DNA of 64,000 bases. Source: Diaporthe sp. PMI_573. Taxonomy: Eukaryota > Ascomycota > Sordariomycetes > Diaporthales > Diaporthaceae. Both the position numbers and the translations under genes were made by a program. Under the pieces are notes generated by a model. The model saw only the letters and a program-made list of their open reading frames with translations, did not search any database and was not told where the DNA came from. Numbering within the stretch: position 1 is the stretch's first letter; each line of letters starts with the position of its first letter. The DNA lies in assembly GCA_021399435.1 (NCBI GenBank), contig JAJTUP010000013.1, forward strand, positions 868,001-932,000, read 5' to 3'. This document shows, piece by piece, positions 24,771 to 36,131 of the stretch.

Positions 24771-24797
24771 GAGATGGAGATGGAGATGGAGATGGAG
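24771..24797. repeat. GAGATG hexamer microsatellite
   Basis: About four and a half units of GAGATG in a gene-free region, next to several TACGTA palindromes (24,600-24,765). Confidence 0.8.
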
Positions 24798-25323
24798 CAA
24801 AGACGGGCACACATGTACAGATACGTCGACTCCAGCATGCGGCCCTTGTGTCCGACAGGTACTCGTACCATGGCAGCGTCTCGACCTCACCTGTCAGGCT
24901 GCTTGCCTCGCAGCAGGACGACCTTCTCCGTATACTAGGTACAGTCCCCAATGAACTCCAGATTGTCTGATGGGCCTGCCAGCCAGAGCATCTTGCCAAT
25001 GTTTTCTTTCTGTTTCTCGTTTTCAATCACCACCACATCCCACATCCATCGCCCGCCGCACGCCCCGGGGCTCACTCACACTGACAGCTCGACTGCAACC
25101 ATCTGATGGCTCTAACCCCCGGCCTTCTCATCCCATTAGACGTCCCATCTGCAATCCCCACCGCCAGGGCTCGACCCTGTGCCGGGGCCCAGAGTCGGCT
25201 GCAACTTGCACGCCGAGATCATCACTTACCAATCAATGCCTTACTCCTCGCTGCGATATTGCAGATGCTTGGTTGGATCGCGGTGGTATTTTGAAGGGGG
25301 CCCAGCCAGCCCGACCAGCCCAG

Positions 25324-25338
25324 CCCAACCCAACCCAA
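25324..25338. repeat. CCCAA pentamer repeat
   Basis: Three CCCAA units, the reverse complement of the TTGGG repeat 2.3 kb upstream. Confidence 0.7.
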
Positions 25339-25436
25339 TTCGTGGTCATGGAGAATCAAAACCCCATGTCCATGACGGGTCATCCCAGGAACCGCCGCGC
25401 GTTTGAAAAGAGATGGGAGAGAAGGGAATGGAGGGC

Positions 25437-25456
25437 AAAAAAAAAAAAAAAAAAAA
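25437..25456. repeat. A20 homopolymer tract
   Basis: Twenty consecutive A followed by a purine-rich stretch (GAGGGAGAGGG). It could be a retroposition scar, but no flanking element was recognised. Confidence 0.75.
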
Positions 25457-25865
25457 GAGGGAGAGGGAAAAACAAAGAGACGAAAACCGCCCCCTCCTCG
25501 CCGTCGCCCACTGTCCACCTCTCCTCTCCTCCCCAATCAACCCTTATCCTTGTCCAGCCAGGCCTACAATCGGCCATGGCTTCCTCTCGCCTATCTGGAC
25601 TCAGCATGTTTCCGAAGACCCTGCCTGCGCCTCTTCAAACGGCGACCCCAGCCATTGGGCCTTGTCGGCCTGCAAACAACGATCCCCAGACTTTGTCCTC
25701 CCAGCCCGCACCCTGCCTCACTCCGCCCACCAGATGTGGTACCGCTGGAAAGGGTAGGTAGTCTACCTAGGTAGCTTGTACTTGCGGACCCGATACCAAC
25801 TTCCTCCTCTGGCGCCTCCCCTCTGTGGCCCACGAACCTTCAAAGCAGCTCGCACAACGATTTAT

Positions 25866-25898
25866 GTCTCTCTCTCTCTCTGTGTGTGTGCGCGCGCA
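25866..25898. repeat. Compound dinucleotide repeat (TC)n(TG)n(CG)n
   Basis: About seven TC, five TG and three to four CG units follow each other without interruption. The TG/CG part is alternating purine-pyrimidine and could adopt Z-DNA. It is non-coding. Confidence 0.8.
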
Positions 25899-26343
25899 GC
25901 ATACCTACTTAGCTGCTGCCCATGGGCATCCGCCCACCCAGGCACCCCGTCCGTCCATTCGTTGCCCCTCCGCGGGCCCGCACCGGCGAGACAAGACGGT
26001 CGTCCTGTTGTGGCGGGCCCCTCCCGGGTACCTCCTTATCCTCCTCAGCCCCTTGACCAGAACGGTGACATGTAGGGAATTTCTCTGCCTGTAACCTTGT
26101 ACTCTGCATGCCTCTGCATCCCATGCAACCTTATGGGCCTCATTTTCACTCTCGCACGCACATCACCTCGCCGAGGGTCCAGCACGAGACTACATGGACA
26201 TAGTACACCGACGAAACAACCCCAACCCATCTGCACAATTTATAAAACAAGCACACCATCTTTCCTTGCTTCTCTCGGCCCTCCTTTCCCATCACACTCG
26301 CGCGACCAATGCTTTCACATGACCCCCGCAGTCCCAACTCAGA

Positions 26344-26365
26344 GCAGCAGCAGCAGCAGCGGCAG
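26344..26365. repeat. AGC trinucleotide repeat
   Basis: About seven AGC units, the last interrupted (CGGCAGC), in the probable leader or promoter of the ilp-like gene. Confidence 0.7.
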
Positions 26366-26866
26366 CTTAATCTCCGTCATTTCTGATATCAACCTTGCAG
26401 CCTGCACGGGTCTCGCCCTTCCTGACGGCGCGGCTGACGCATCTCAACCCTTATTCACCACCACGACCTGACCGCGCCCCAAGAGTAGAGACGGGAGGAA
26501 AAGGCCGGAACAGAGCAGGGTCTGTTGCTGTGTTCTCAGACACGTCAAGACTGGCATGTTCTGTCCCACAAGCTCCCTGCTATCCGCCTAGGTTGCATCC
26601 ACGGACAACGACTCCCGAGCTGTAGACACGGGGCAGCGGCACCGGACCCTGGAGCACAGTATCTGCTGAAGTATAGGTAACCGTCCCCAGCATCGCAAAA
26701 CCACCGGACCGCCTGTCAATGGGAACCTTCAAGGCTCAGGCGCTGATGGAATCGGCAGACACCATAGTCCCAAGCACACCCGGGCGCCCAGAAAGCAGCG
26801 GTTGTTGCGGAGGGACGCCAATTGTGTCAACCAGCAGAGCGCTTCTCTCTTGAATTGCCTCGAGAC

Positions 26867-27739
26867 ATGGCATTTTCAGGCCGAATGGATGGGTCGTCCT
26901 TCCAGCAGCCCCAGGTATATCAGCTCTCCCCTCCCGCTTCACACCCTTAGGCACAGAAATTCTTCCTGGCCTCCCCATCCCGCGCCCTGGGGCATTCTTT
27001 ATGGTGACCTAATACATGAGCCCCTCAGCCCTTCGTCAACGCCCAGTTCGACATCTTCGAGTGGCATGGGGCTTTCCAGTCATGCGTGCGATACTTCTTG
27101 GACCATGCGCAACACTCTGGCCCTGTCCAGGCCGTTTCGGCCTTTTTGAACATCCAGCTGCCTTACCAAAAGCAGCCCAACCCTATATATTCTTCGAGTG
27201 GTACAGTGTCACCTTCGGCGCACCAGTCGGCGCACCAGTACGCGCACCAGTCGTCCGGGTTGCCGGGTATGTCTAGGCCGGGCCCTTCTTCTGTCACCGC
27301 CGCTGGGAAGATGCCCATGCACATGGGATCGGGTCAGTATCAGCAGCAGGCATATGCGACACTCACTCCATATATAAGACGATTGGTGGCCACGGGCTTC
27401 GACATTCCTGGCATTCTTCATGGTTTCTTCGGGGACGACTGGGTGGCTGGGGTCGGACCTTTGCACGAAGCAGAGCGCCGGAACTACCTCTTTGCGGCAA
27501 AGAGTGACAATTGGCTCAGGGTCAAGGCCAACTACGACATGGACGGTGAACAGATGGTCCCGTTCCTCAAGCCGTTACAGAACGTCAGCGAGAAGGAAAT
27601 CGTCAGCGCCGAGACGAGCTGGAGTGAATGGCTTGCCATGCAAGATTGGATGTTAGGGCCCCGGGCCCCGGTTGAAGTTGAGGAGGGGGAGGCTCGGGGC
27701 CAAGAGCCGGGTTTCAGGGTGAAGCGGGAGAGGAGATAG
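26867..27739 (+). CDS. Fungal 'ilp is an apoptosis inhibitor'-type protein
   Basis: Exon 1 is 48 nt (26867-26914) and exon 2 is 27029-27739. The 114-bp intron (GTATAT..CCTCAG, with an ACCTAAT branch-like site) joins MAFSGRMDGSSFQQPQ to PFVNAQFDIFEWHGAFQSCV in phase 0. The product is 252 aa. A conserved N-terminal segment (FEWHGAFQSCVRYFLDHAQH) is followed by a Gln/Ser/Pro-rich spacer. The C-terminal core has TPYIRRLVATGFDIPGILHG, NWLRVKANYDM and WSEWLAMQDWMLGPRAP. I recognise this as the fungal protein commonly named 'ilp is an apoptosis inhibitor'; the name comes from automated transfer and no molecular function is established. Standard tools may start it wrongly at Met 27086. Confidence 0.82.
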
Positions 27740-29154
27740 ACCTCCCAAGTAAGTACGAGAAGGAACGAGCTACCCCAGGCGCCCAGCTCAAATAATTGCA
27801 AAAGGAGGGCCTCGACCCGGAAGCACTCACAAAAGCTACGAAACGATCCTCGACAGATACTACGCGACGAGCACTACAAATGACACCGCCCCAGCTGTTG
27901 CTATAACAGGAACTTTGTACCCCGGAAGCAACGTGGTTGGGCTTTTGTTTTGAAGACTGGCACAGCGGCCACAACATCACGATCACTGCATGGGGGGCTT
28001 GGTATGACTATGGGTTCGTCGACAGCCGCTGTGGGATCAAACAGCACCGCGCGGCTCGTGTTAGACGACGGACCGGATAATGCATTCGCTTGGAAGGTTT
28101 ACAAAGAACAATAGACATCATAATACACCCGTCGAATTGGGGCCCACCAAGCCTACCCGGACACACAAATCTTGCGCTGCGAGACAGTTGATGCGCAACC
28201 CCGATTCCCATTGACCGGGACAAATGCAGGCCAGCTTCGTAACAACTGTGATACAGTAAGCCGCAGGTACCGCACCTCATTCTCCTGCGTGGTTGCTAGT
28301 CCCAGCCTGGGAAAAGCCCTCAGCCGCAGAAATCTGTTCGCAGGAGTAGCGGCGGCGCTGGATGATTCTTTGGCCCGAAAGGCGTCGGGTGGATGCCGTT
28401 GGGGGGCATATCAAAGCCCTGCCTTGGTAATGAGTGGTCTAGAACACTTCCTTTTGCGGTGGGAGGTCGCAGGATCTGCGCTGCAGTGATAGGGTAAGTC
28501 TCCAAGAGCGGGAATTTTTGATTCGAGCATTCCCGCGGGCAGTCGGTGTGCGTGGGCACAAGCCAGAGTTAAGATCCGGAAACACAAGCACCAAGGGTCT
28601 GGGGACTCTAACGCAGGCGCATCAGAATTGCAAGGCGAGACGTGCAGCAATGTCGTCAAACGATTGACGCTGTGTATTCTTTACCTGGACAAATTACCTC
28701 TCGACTTGATCGTCCCGCAGCGAACCTTGGAAGAGCAATCACCCGCGGGCGGGACAGGCTGCTAGCCGCGAAACCCTCGCCAGATGCGGACCGGAATCCT
28801 GGCTGGCACCAATGTTGTCGCTGCTGCGATTGTGCAATGGTATAAAGAAGCAGGCATATGAGGCTTGTGGCTCGCGTGTCAGCATGTACTAATTGAGGCT
28901 GGTCGTATGTACTGAAGATCAAGCCGCCCGTTGTTTGAGAAGCGTGGCATGGGACAGACAAGCTGTGCCGCAGATCATCTGGCCGCCACTTGGAAATGAG
29001 GCTCGCCTTGCATGTCGTGCCGCATGCTTGCGCGCTGGTGCATGTGCTGTCGAGCTTACCCGGAAAGCTGACCAGAGAGGCAGGGATCTCAGGCGATGTT
29101 GTGCTCGATGATAATGACGGGTACTTACTTGTGACGATGAACCATCGTGACGGC

Positions 29155-29175
29155 GATGATGATGATGATGATGAT
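29155..29175. repeat. GAT trinucleotide repeat
   Basis: Seven GAT units in non-coding DNA. The overlapping poly-Asp/poly-Ser ORFs are not called. Confidence 0.75.
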
Positions 29176-29459
29176 AGGAAGAAGATTGGCAAGAGGACCA
29201 AAGATGCAGGCGTTGCAACTGAAACAACCTGCACCGTGGTGATGCAGTGGGAGTTGCACTGATGAATGATCTGCTCTTGGAAGCAATCGCTATACCTCTC
29301 TGGCCAGTGCTAGGTACCATAACCCTCCCCCGCGGCGCGGCACCACCCCTCCCTTCCTCTGAAAGGTGTCAAGGTTCAAGTTCTTGGTCGGCGGCTGGGA
29401 TTTGCCTGGCAACATCACTGGAATCATTCGGATCGTGCCGAAGAGGGACGTTGGCTCGG

Positions 29460-29598
29460 TACCTACTTAAGTACTCAGCGGGAGGAGTACTTATCACCCA
29501 GGTACCACCTGGCGCCTAGACAGATCTATACCTACCTAGGTAGGTATGTAGGCTATATGTCGGCCAGCAGGTACCTGCCTACTTAGGTAGGTAGGTGG
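29460..29598. repeat. Cluster of CCTAGG-centred palindromes
   Basis: It contains ACCTACCTAGGTAGGT (29529-29545 region), CTACTTAGGTAGGTAGG and several GGTACC/AAGTACTT sites within about 140 bp. Related palindromes occur at 25755-25772 and 60475-60500. Perfect dyad symmetry would allow hairpins. Confidence 0.7.
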
Positions 29599-30106
29599 TA
29601 TGCCCAGGTGTGCAGACACGAACCAGGTACAGCTATGGGTGCTGTGGTTTGCAGCACCCAGGCCGATGGACTGCGGCAGGCACGACGAACGACCTCATGT
29701 CGCAGAGAGCTCAGAGCTCCCAGCTCCCAGCTCCCAGCATCAAGCTTCAACGCTCCTGCCGTCACACAACAAGCGCCCTCAACACGCGGGGATCCGCATG
29801 CGACATATGCTCACGTTCTCACAGTCGGCTTCAACCCCCTCTGCTATAGGTCATCACCTACTCCGCTGCACCGTATCGTGCGACTGGTGACGCATGGTCT
29901 GCGCACAGCGCACGCCCAACTGAGCGCCGTGCCTCGCCCTCCACCTCGATCCTGTGCCTTCCCGCCCTCCTAACATCCAACCTTCCGCCCGCCACCGACT
30001 TCTCCTGGCATGAAGCCTCACCGCATACCTCGCGCCATCAGAGCTCGCGCATTCAGCCGTACTGCTGTCCCAGGCCCAGCATAAACCTGACGGACAGCCA
30101 CCCAGC

Positions 30107-30938
30107 ATGGCCGACCCCGGCGGCACCGACGCCGCCTCCCAGGACGCCACCGCCCGCAGGGAATGGGAACGCTTCCTGCAGCGCTGTCTGGCCCAGCGCC
30201 TACACTTTGACAAGTTCGCAGAGTACGCGCCCCTGCTGCACGCCCGCCACCCCCTGGGCCACGGCCCCGTCGCCGACCTCGTCCTCCGCCCGACCTCGTG
30301 GAACAAGTACTCCCTGGACCCGCGTGTGCCCCACTACATGCAGACGCTGCTGGACCTCGGCCTGGTCGACACCCCGGCCATCCTCGCCGCCCTGTACCGG
30401 TACTCGACGTGCCACGTCCTGCTGGCCGCACACCGGAAACAGGGCGACGGCGGTGAGGCGGACGGCGGCGGCGGCGGCGGTGGTGGTGGCGACAACAAGC
30501 GGGCGGCCGAGGCGGCGGCGGGGAAGAACAAGGTCGCGCGCTGCTGGCAGAGCAGCTTCTCGTCCGAGGAGGTCATCTTCTACCGCCTCACCAAGGCGGT
30601 GGCGCAGGGGCTGGCAATCAGGAACAGCAGGGACGCCCTGGACGTCAGTGCCATCATGGCCCGGTGGATGACCCTGTTCACCGCAGGGAGTGCGGCCTTC
30701 CAGGCTGATGATGAGGATGTCATCATGGGTGGCGCTGGCAGCAAAGCCTCGCAGCAGAAGAGAGACGACATGGACAACTCTAGGGCGGCGTTCGTGATGC
30801 TGTTATTGGGTGTTTGTGAGAACCCGGTTCTGCTGCAGGCCTTGGGCAAGCCGTTTGCAAAAGGTGAGTTGTGAGGCTATGTGTGCGCCTAGTTGTTGTT
30901 TTACTTGCCTATTTGTTCCGAGAGGTGCTGCCGTGTAT

Positions 30939-30978
<40 letters not shown>

Positions 30979-33838
30979 CTAGTCTCCATGTTTCTATTTG
31001 CGTGTTCATTCTGAGCTGTGCGGCTGTGTGCGCGTCTGGTTTTTTTTTTTTCTGCTTGCGTATTCATTCGTAAGGGGCTGATTTGGTCAGGGATTGTTTT
31101 CTGGATTTCTGGGGAAAGGCACGGCTGACAATTGCTCGCCAGGTCCGCGAAAGGCCCTCTCGCAAAGCCTTGCCAGCTTCATTCCGTCTATAATGCAGAA
31201 TGCTTCTCAGATTGGAGCACGGTTGGAGCTGTTTCGCACAGAGACGCTGGCCGGTTTCGAGCCGATCGATAAGAAGAAGGAAGCCGCCAACGCGGAGATG
31301 GATGAGCTGCTTGACGAGACTCTGGGCTTGCAGAGTCTTTCAATACCGGACCTACACGTCGATAGGTCTCGCGCAGGGCTATACATATATCTCAACGCCG
31401 CGGTAGGTTCATCCACAATGTCAGAGAGGGTATCACGCAGCAGATATGACTGACACCTGCTTCCTCTCGCAGCTCATAGGAAGGCCTCTGATCGACGATG
31501 CAGCATTCTACAATTATTTACACAACAGATATCAGGTTAGTATGCGCATACCTTGTGTGCGGTAGTCATGCAATACAGGCGACTGACTGGGCCGCAGGGG
31601 GATATTCAATTGACTGCGATCGATCTCATCCTCGCATCCTTCGACGTGCTCGCCAATGCTATCTTCAAGAACGAGGGCCAGAAGACGGCGAATCTCATAA
31701 GATCGTACCTGATCAACAAGGTACCACTCATTCTGGCCTCCTTCGCCACGCAGGAACCAATGTACCCGTTCAACTCAGAGTTGTGCATTACCAATGCGCT
31801 TAGTCGAGTAGACACCAACACATTCCCGACCCTGACATCTCTCTTCGAAAACAACCTTAGCAGCAACCCGTTCACAGAATCTGTCCGCTCGGATTTTGTC
31901 ACGGCTTGTTGTCTGCACGGTCTTGTGCCTGAGACAAGTATTGATAAGCTTATTGGGGACTATACTTACCAGACCCTACCGGCCGGAGGACGTTACAACA
32001 AGGACAAACTCGTGCAGGAATGTCTCGCGGACCCGCTCCAGGAGCGCATTCAGAAGCTTGTCACCGAGCTTGAAAATATGGACGGCAACGTCGGTGCTTG
32101 CTGTCAGGCCTTGACGGAGGTGAGTTTCTGTTTCCAGTCTGAATAAGTGCTTCCTAAACTCATCGTCCCACATATGATCACGTGCTGACATGGAGCTCGA
32201 CTAGATGCTTGGAAAACTATGTGCAAACAAAGAGACAATGTCACTGAAAACGCTGTGTTCCAAGCTGGTGGGGAAGCCCCTGAACCTGGATGTTCTGTTG
32301 CTGTTCGACAGACCCACGACAATCCTCAGCCCTCTGTGTGAGCTGTTGGATAATTGGGGATACGAGGATGACCAAGGCGAGTATCAACCGGTCTATGAGG
32401 AATTCGGCTCTGTCTTGTTGTTGCTGCTGGCGTTCGTCTACCGCTACAATCTGACAGCGTCCGACTTGGGGATCCGGTCGACGGACTCATTCGTTGCCAA
32501 GCTTCTTGCCAATGGGCAGCTCAGCCGCCCGCTGGACGAGCTCAATGACCAGGAGAAGAACCAGCTCAATGGCTGGATCCATGGCCTCTTCGACACGGAC
32601 GGCGGGGGTCTTGCCGATGATTTGCTCTCGTCCTGTCCACCACAAGACCTTTATCTCTTGATACCAACTTTGTTCCACAACATTGTTCTGGCTTTCAGCA
32701 CCGGGCATCTAACAGAGGAGGCCCTGAAGACGGGTATCGAATGTGAGTCCCCCCACCTGCGTGTGGTTTGTACCTGCCCTGACCACCTATAGATCTCGTG
32801 GAGCCTTTTCTGGGTCCTTCCCTCGTGACGGGGATCATGTACCTTTCCAACTGCCTATGGACCGACCGGGCAGAAGAAAACAGGGCGACGGTCAAGATTC
32901 TGCAGCTTATCGTAAGACCAAGCCAGAAGATGTCGCCCGAGTCCTCCGACATGCTCAACACTGTTAAGAACATTGTTGCCAAACCCCTGGAGAGTGGGCT
33001 GCGGACGTACCAAAGGCAGAATCCTAAAAGTCAAGACGTCGAGCCCCTGTTGCAGGTCCTCAAAGGCAACGTCGAGCTTTCCCGGCGCACCGGTGCTGCG
33101 GGTGATAAGGAGCTGGAGCAATGGATTAGCAGCGGTAGTGGCGGTCTCACATCGAGTATCAGAACCACGTTCCAGAACCTCACTATGTGGTCACTGAACC
33201 CAGGTGTCATGCCGACTGCATACGCACACCGGCAGATCCTGGTTGGACTAAAGCTGATGGGCGCCAGGAGACTGCTTCAGGCCGTCCTGGAGGAGCTCAA
33301 GCAGCTGACCGAGACTAGCAACGGGAGCATCGCCTACGATGTCGCCATCGCGCTGGTATGCGCTCCCGATGTATCCAGCATCGCGAATGACGCCCTGGCA
33401 CCCACGCCGCCGCAGCGTCGGCTAACGCTGCGCGAGGCGCTCAAGTGGGAGGCTGAAGAGTGGAAGAAGACCCAAAAGAAAGACCCGGCCATGGTGGAGA
33501 CGGTGGTCCGGCTGTACCAGAAGGTTGAGGCGCAGATGACGCCGGCTGCGACCATGGCGACGCTCCCGCACGACGCCGATGCCGCCGCCATGGCCAACGC
33601 GCTTGTCGACGACGCTGCTGCCGTCAACGCGGCGGCGAGCCAGCTCGGAATGGACGACCCGATGGCGCTCGACGCTGGGGCAGCCGGCTTGTCGTTGGAC
33701 CTGTCAGGCGGCGGTGGGGACTTGAACCTAGGCGGCTCTGGGGTAGATTCAGCGGGTGGGCTGGACCTGACAGGCGGTGATGACATGTTCAGCTCATTAG
33801 GGCCATTAGACGGATGGGATAACATGGATCTGACTTGA
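30107..33838 (+). CDS. MED5: Mediator of RNA polymerase II transcription subunit 5 (Nut1)
   Basis: Six exons: 30107-30863, 31143-31402, 31473-31535, 31598-32119, 32205-32742 and 32793-33838, giving 1061 aa. The introns begin GTGAGT, GTAGGT, GTTAGT, GTGAGT and GTGAGT and end in AG, and all phases agree. MED5 is a tail-module subunit of Mediator that helps activators reach RNA polymerase II in the nucleus. Fungal Med5 features are the N-terminal WERFLQRCLAQRLHFDKFAE, FYRLTKAVAQGLAIRNSRDA, DLILASFDVLANAIFKNEGQ and a C-terminal Ala/Asp/Gly-rich low-complexity tail ending GWDNMDLT. A GGC/GGT-coded poly-Gly run near residue 120 is low complexity. Intron 1 (279 bp) is unusually long and holds a (TG)n microsatellite. 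Length fits fungal Med5. Confidence 0.92.
30945..30974. repeat. (TG)n microsatellite inside MED5 intron 1
   Basis: About fourteen TG units within the 279-bp first intron, followed by a T11 tract. Alternating purine-pyrimidine sequence. Confidence 0.85.
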
Positions 33839-34129
33839 GAAAGGAAACTGGTCTTGAGACCTTTTTTCTTGTGTCTTCCTTTTTGGACATTGGGAGTTGG
33901 TGGTAGGTGCTCTGGGGTATGTGTTTTGTTGAATCGTGGATGCGGGCGGCTTATACCCCTTTGTCTCTTGGATACGGACCCGGGGCTGGGATGCGGCTCA
34001 TCGAGTAGAAAAAGCATTACTTGGTGTATCGGGCTGATTGCTGCAGGCTATACAATTGGATATCAAAAGAGTTACACTTGACATAAAGGCACCACCCCCC
34101 CCCCCAAAAGCGTTGCCTGGTGTTTTTCC

Positions 34130-35199
34130 TCAGTCATCCTCGTCCCAACTCCCGAGCGTGAACTGCGAGTTGCACATATTGGTCAGCTCCCAGTCCTCAG
34201 CGCCCAGCTCCCCCATCATGTCCTCGTCGCCCTTGGCGCCGCACAGGCCGGCGACCCAAAGAGACGCAAGAAAGTGGTCGTCGGTGGCGTGGGCCTCGCG
34301 GTACATGGGGTGCTTCATCAGGGCGGTCATCTTCCTCCTCAGGCGCGGGCCGCCAACGCCGCGACTAGCCTTGCCGACCGTCCCTTTCCCGTTCCGCAGC
34401 AGGGCGCCGTAGGCGGCGTCGTCGACGGACGTGCCCGCGCTGTTTCCCGCGACGAAGGCGTCGATGACCTCCTGGCGGAAGTCCATGGCCCAGGCGGCGG
34501 GCGGGGTGGGCTGGGCAAAGTTGTCGCGGTAGCGCAGCATGGGTGCCCAGACGTTGCGGTACAGGTTGTGTACCGCTCCCCCGGAGCCGATGAACAAGGT
34601 CTTGTGGGCGTCCCAGTGGCGCAGCGGGCGGAGGGCGGCGCCGACGGACATGTGGAAGTGCGGGTCGTACCTGTGCTGGGCCGAGACGATGGTCGTCGGC
34701 GGGCAACCCCCCGGGAACATGCGGATCAGCACCAGGTACGTGTCGTGGATCCAGTCGAAGTCCGGGTCGGGCCGCGAGGGGATCCCCGCGGCGGCGAGGT
34801 GCTGCTGGATCACGGGCACCATGGCAAGGTCTGGGTTGAGCTTGTAGCTGTCGTACTTTGACGGGTGCACGTAGGCGACGGGCGACTTGCCCGGGTTCGG
34901 GTGCGCTGAGATGTAGATGCCCTCGTATGTTGTGGCCCAGTGTGCGCCCTGTGGGTGTGTGGGAGAGGGGTGTCAGGTCTCAGGGTGCCGGGGTGAAGGG
35001 GCAAAGGGGCAAGTGCTGTGTTGGCTGTTGTATTCCTCACCATCATGACAACATGCTCGAGGCCGTTTGCCAGAGCCAGGTCGCCCATCTTCTTCCAGTA
35101 CTCGGCTGAGCTGTGCTCCTCCCCCAGCATCATGGTCGAGCCGTGGGAGAAAAAGTGCACGGGGGCCATCTTGCCCTTCTTGGTTTTGCCGACTGCCAT
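34130..35199 (-). CDS. LigB-type extradiol ring-opening dioxygenase (DODA-like)
   Basis: Exon 1 is 35199-35041 and exon 2 is 34948-34130. The 92-bp intron (GTGAGG..CCACAG) joins NGLEHVVMM to GAHWATTYEGIYIS in phase 0. The product is 325 aa. Class III extradiol dioxygenases of the 4,5-DOPA-dioxygenase type use a non-haem metal bound by His residues. Fitting motifs are the N-terminal HFFSHGSTMML, then SAHPNPGKSP, SAQHRYDPHFHMSVGAALRP and FIGSGGAVHNL. Substrate not predictable: fungal members act on aromatic o-diphenols or are uncharacterised. The gene is convergent with MED5 (291 bp apart). A ring-cleaving enzyme about 8 kb from fumarylacetoacetase is suggestive of aromatic catabolism but not proof. 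Confidence 0.85.
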
Positions 35200-36131
35200 G
35201 CTGTCCTTGTGTGGCTAGTGATGTGCTGCTGAGGACTGAGATTGCAACGCCTGGTTTGGATATTTGTTTCTTCACAACAGCAACTGATTGCCAATAGTCA
35301 CAACCGGCGACTTGTAAGTTGCAAGTACTAGGTGGGCATATCATAACCTTGGGCTTGGTCGTGGTGGTTAGAGAGGCTCGATGTCTCGTTCGCAGGCGAG
35401 GTGGGGCCGCACGAGAGCCGGGAGAAACCACCACAATTGTTGGAAACGCGAACAATCGATTCAGAAATTCTTATCGCAGTCGGGGTCTGTTAACTGCATG
35501 TGCAAGACAGGGCGGAGTAAGGCAGTTTGTCTCAGTTCGTCTGGAATTCTTGTCCGACGGCTTTCCTCCTCCGGTCCCGTTAATTGCCCCTGCCCACCTC
35601 CCCCCCCCCACCGTTCCGATCCCCGACCCGCATCTCATTGTCCCCCACCACAAGACCTACCCCAGTTCCCAGCCCCCCCCGAGCTCCGCCCCTCCCAAAC
35701 CCCACGCCCGCCTGCGGGCATCCCGACTCCCGTGGTTGTGTCTTGTGTGGGTCGTCTTTCTCCGATCTGGACCCTGGAGGCTGCACTGCAGACAGCAGGA
35801 ATGGTGACAAGGGGCTGAAGTCCTCCTTCCAGACACAAAAGGATCCCCAAACGTCCGAAAGTATTCCAAAGTAGTTCCAAAGTAAACAATTGGAGTGAGG
35901 TATTCACAGCATCGCAACGCGTGCATACAGTAAATTGTCTGCCTGCGCCTGCAAGCCGTTGTCCTCTGTAAGACCAGAAATGGGAACTGCTTTCAAGCAT
36001 CAGAGGTATATTACGCGGTGTGTATTTAGTTGCTCTATCGCTCAACACTGACAGGAGAGATATCTACCATTTACATGTGTGTGCATGAACCGCTTTGAGT
36101 GAGATAGAGCCAAGTCCCTCCCTCCCCCCTG
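35200..36131. other. Intergenic region
   Basis: Upstream of the LigB gene (-) and downstream of the ALDH-like gene (-). It contains C-rich tracts near 35600-35700. ORFs here lack recognisable content. Confidence 0.45.

Larger units (their letters stand above)
18921..26866. other. 8-kb gene desert rich in simple repeats
   Basis: There is no gene I can support here. ORFs of up to 263 codons exist on both strands but lack recognisable domains, have skewed composition and overlap each other. Simple repeats cluster between 23.0 and 26.4 kb (listed separately). The last 1-2 kb before 26867 is pyrimidine-rich and probably serves as promoter and leader of the ilp-like gene. One minus-strand ORF (22898-22251) is discussed among the rejected items. 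I see no transposase, reverse transcriptase, tRNA or rRNA signature. Confidence 0.5.
27740..30106. other. Intergenic region upstream of MED5
   Basis: This 2.4-kb stretch has no supported gene. It contains a GAT repeat (29155-29175) and a cluster of TACCTAGGTA-type palindromes (29460-29598). The ORFs (the longest 192 codons, minus strand, with poly-Ser from the GAT repeat) have no recognisable content. The last 200 bp before MED5 is C-rich leader-like sequence. Confidence 0.45.

Noticed and set aside
24970..25761. 263-codon plus-strand ORF
   Set aside because: It reads through an A20 tract as poly-Lys and through C-rich DNA as poly-Pro/Ser; this is low-complexity non-coding sequence.
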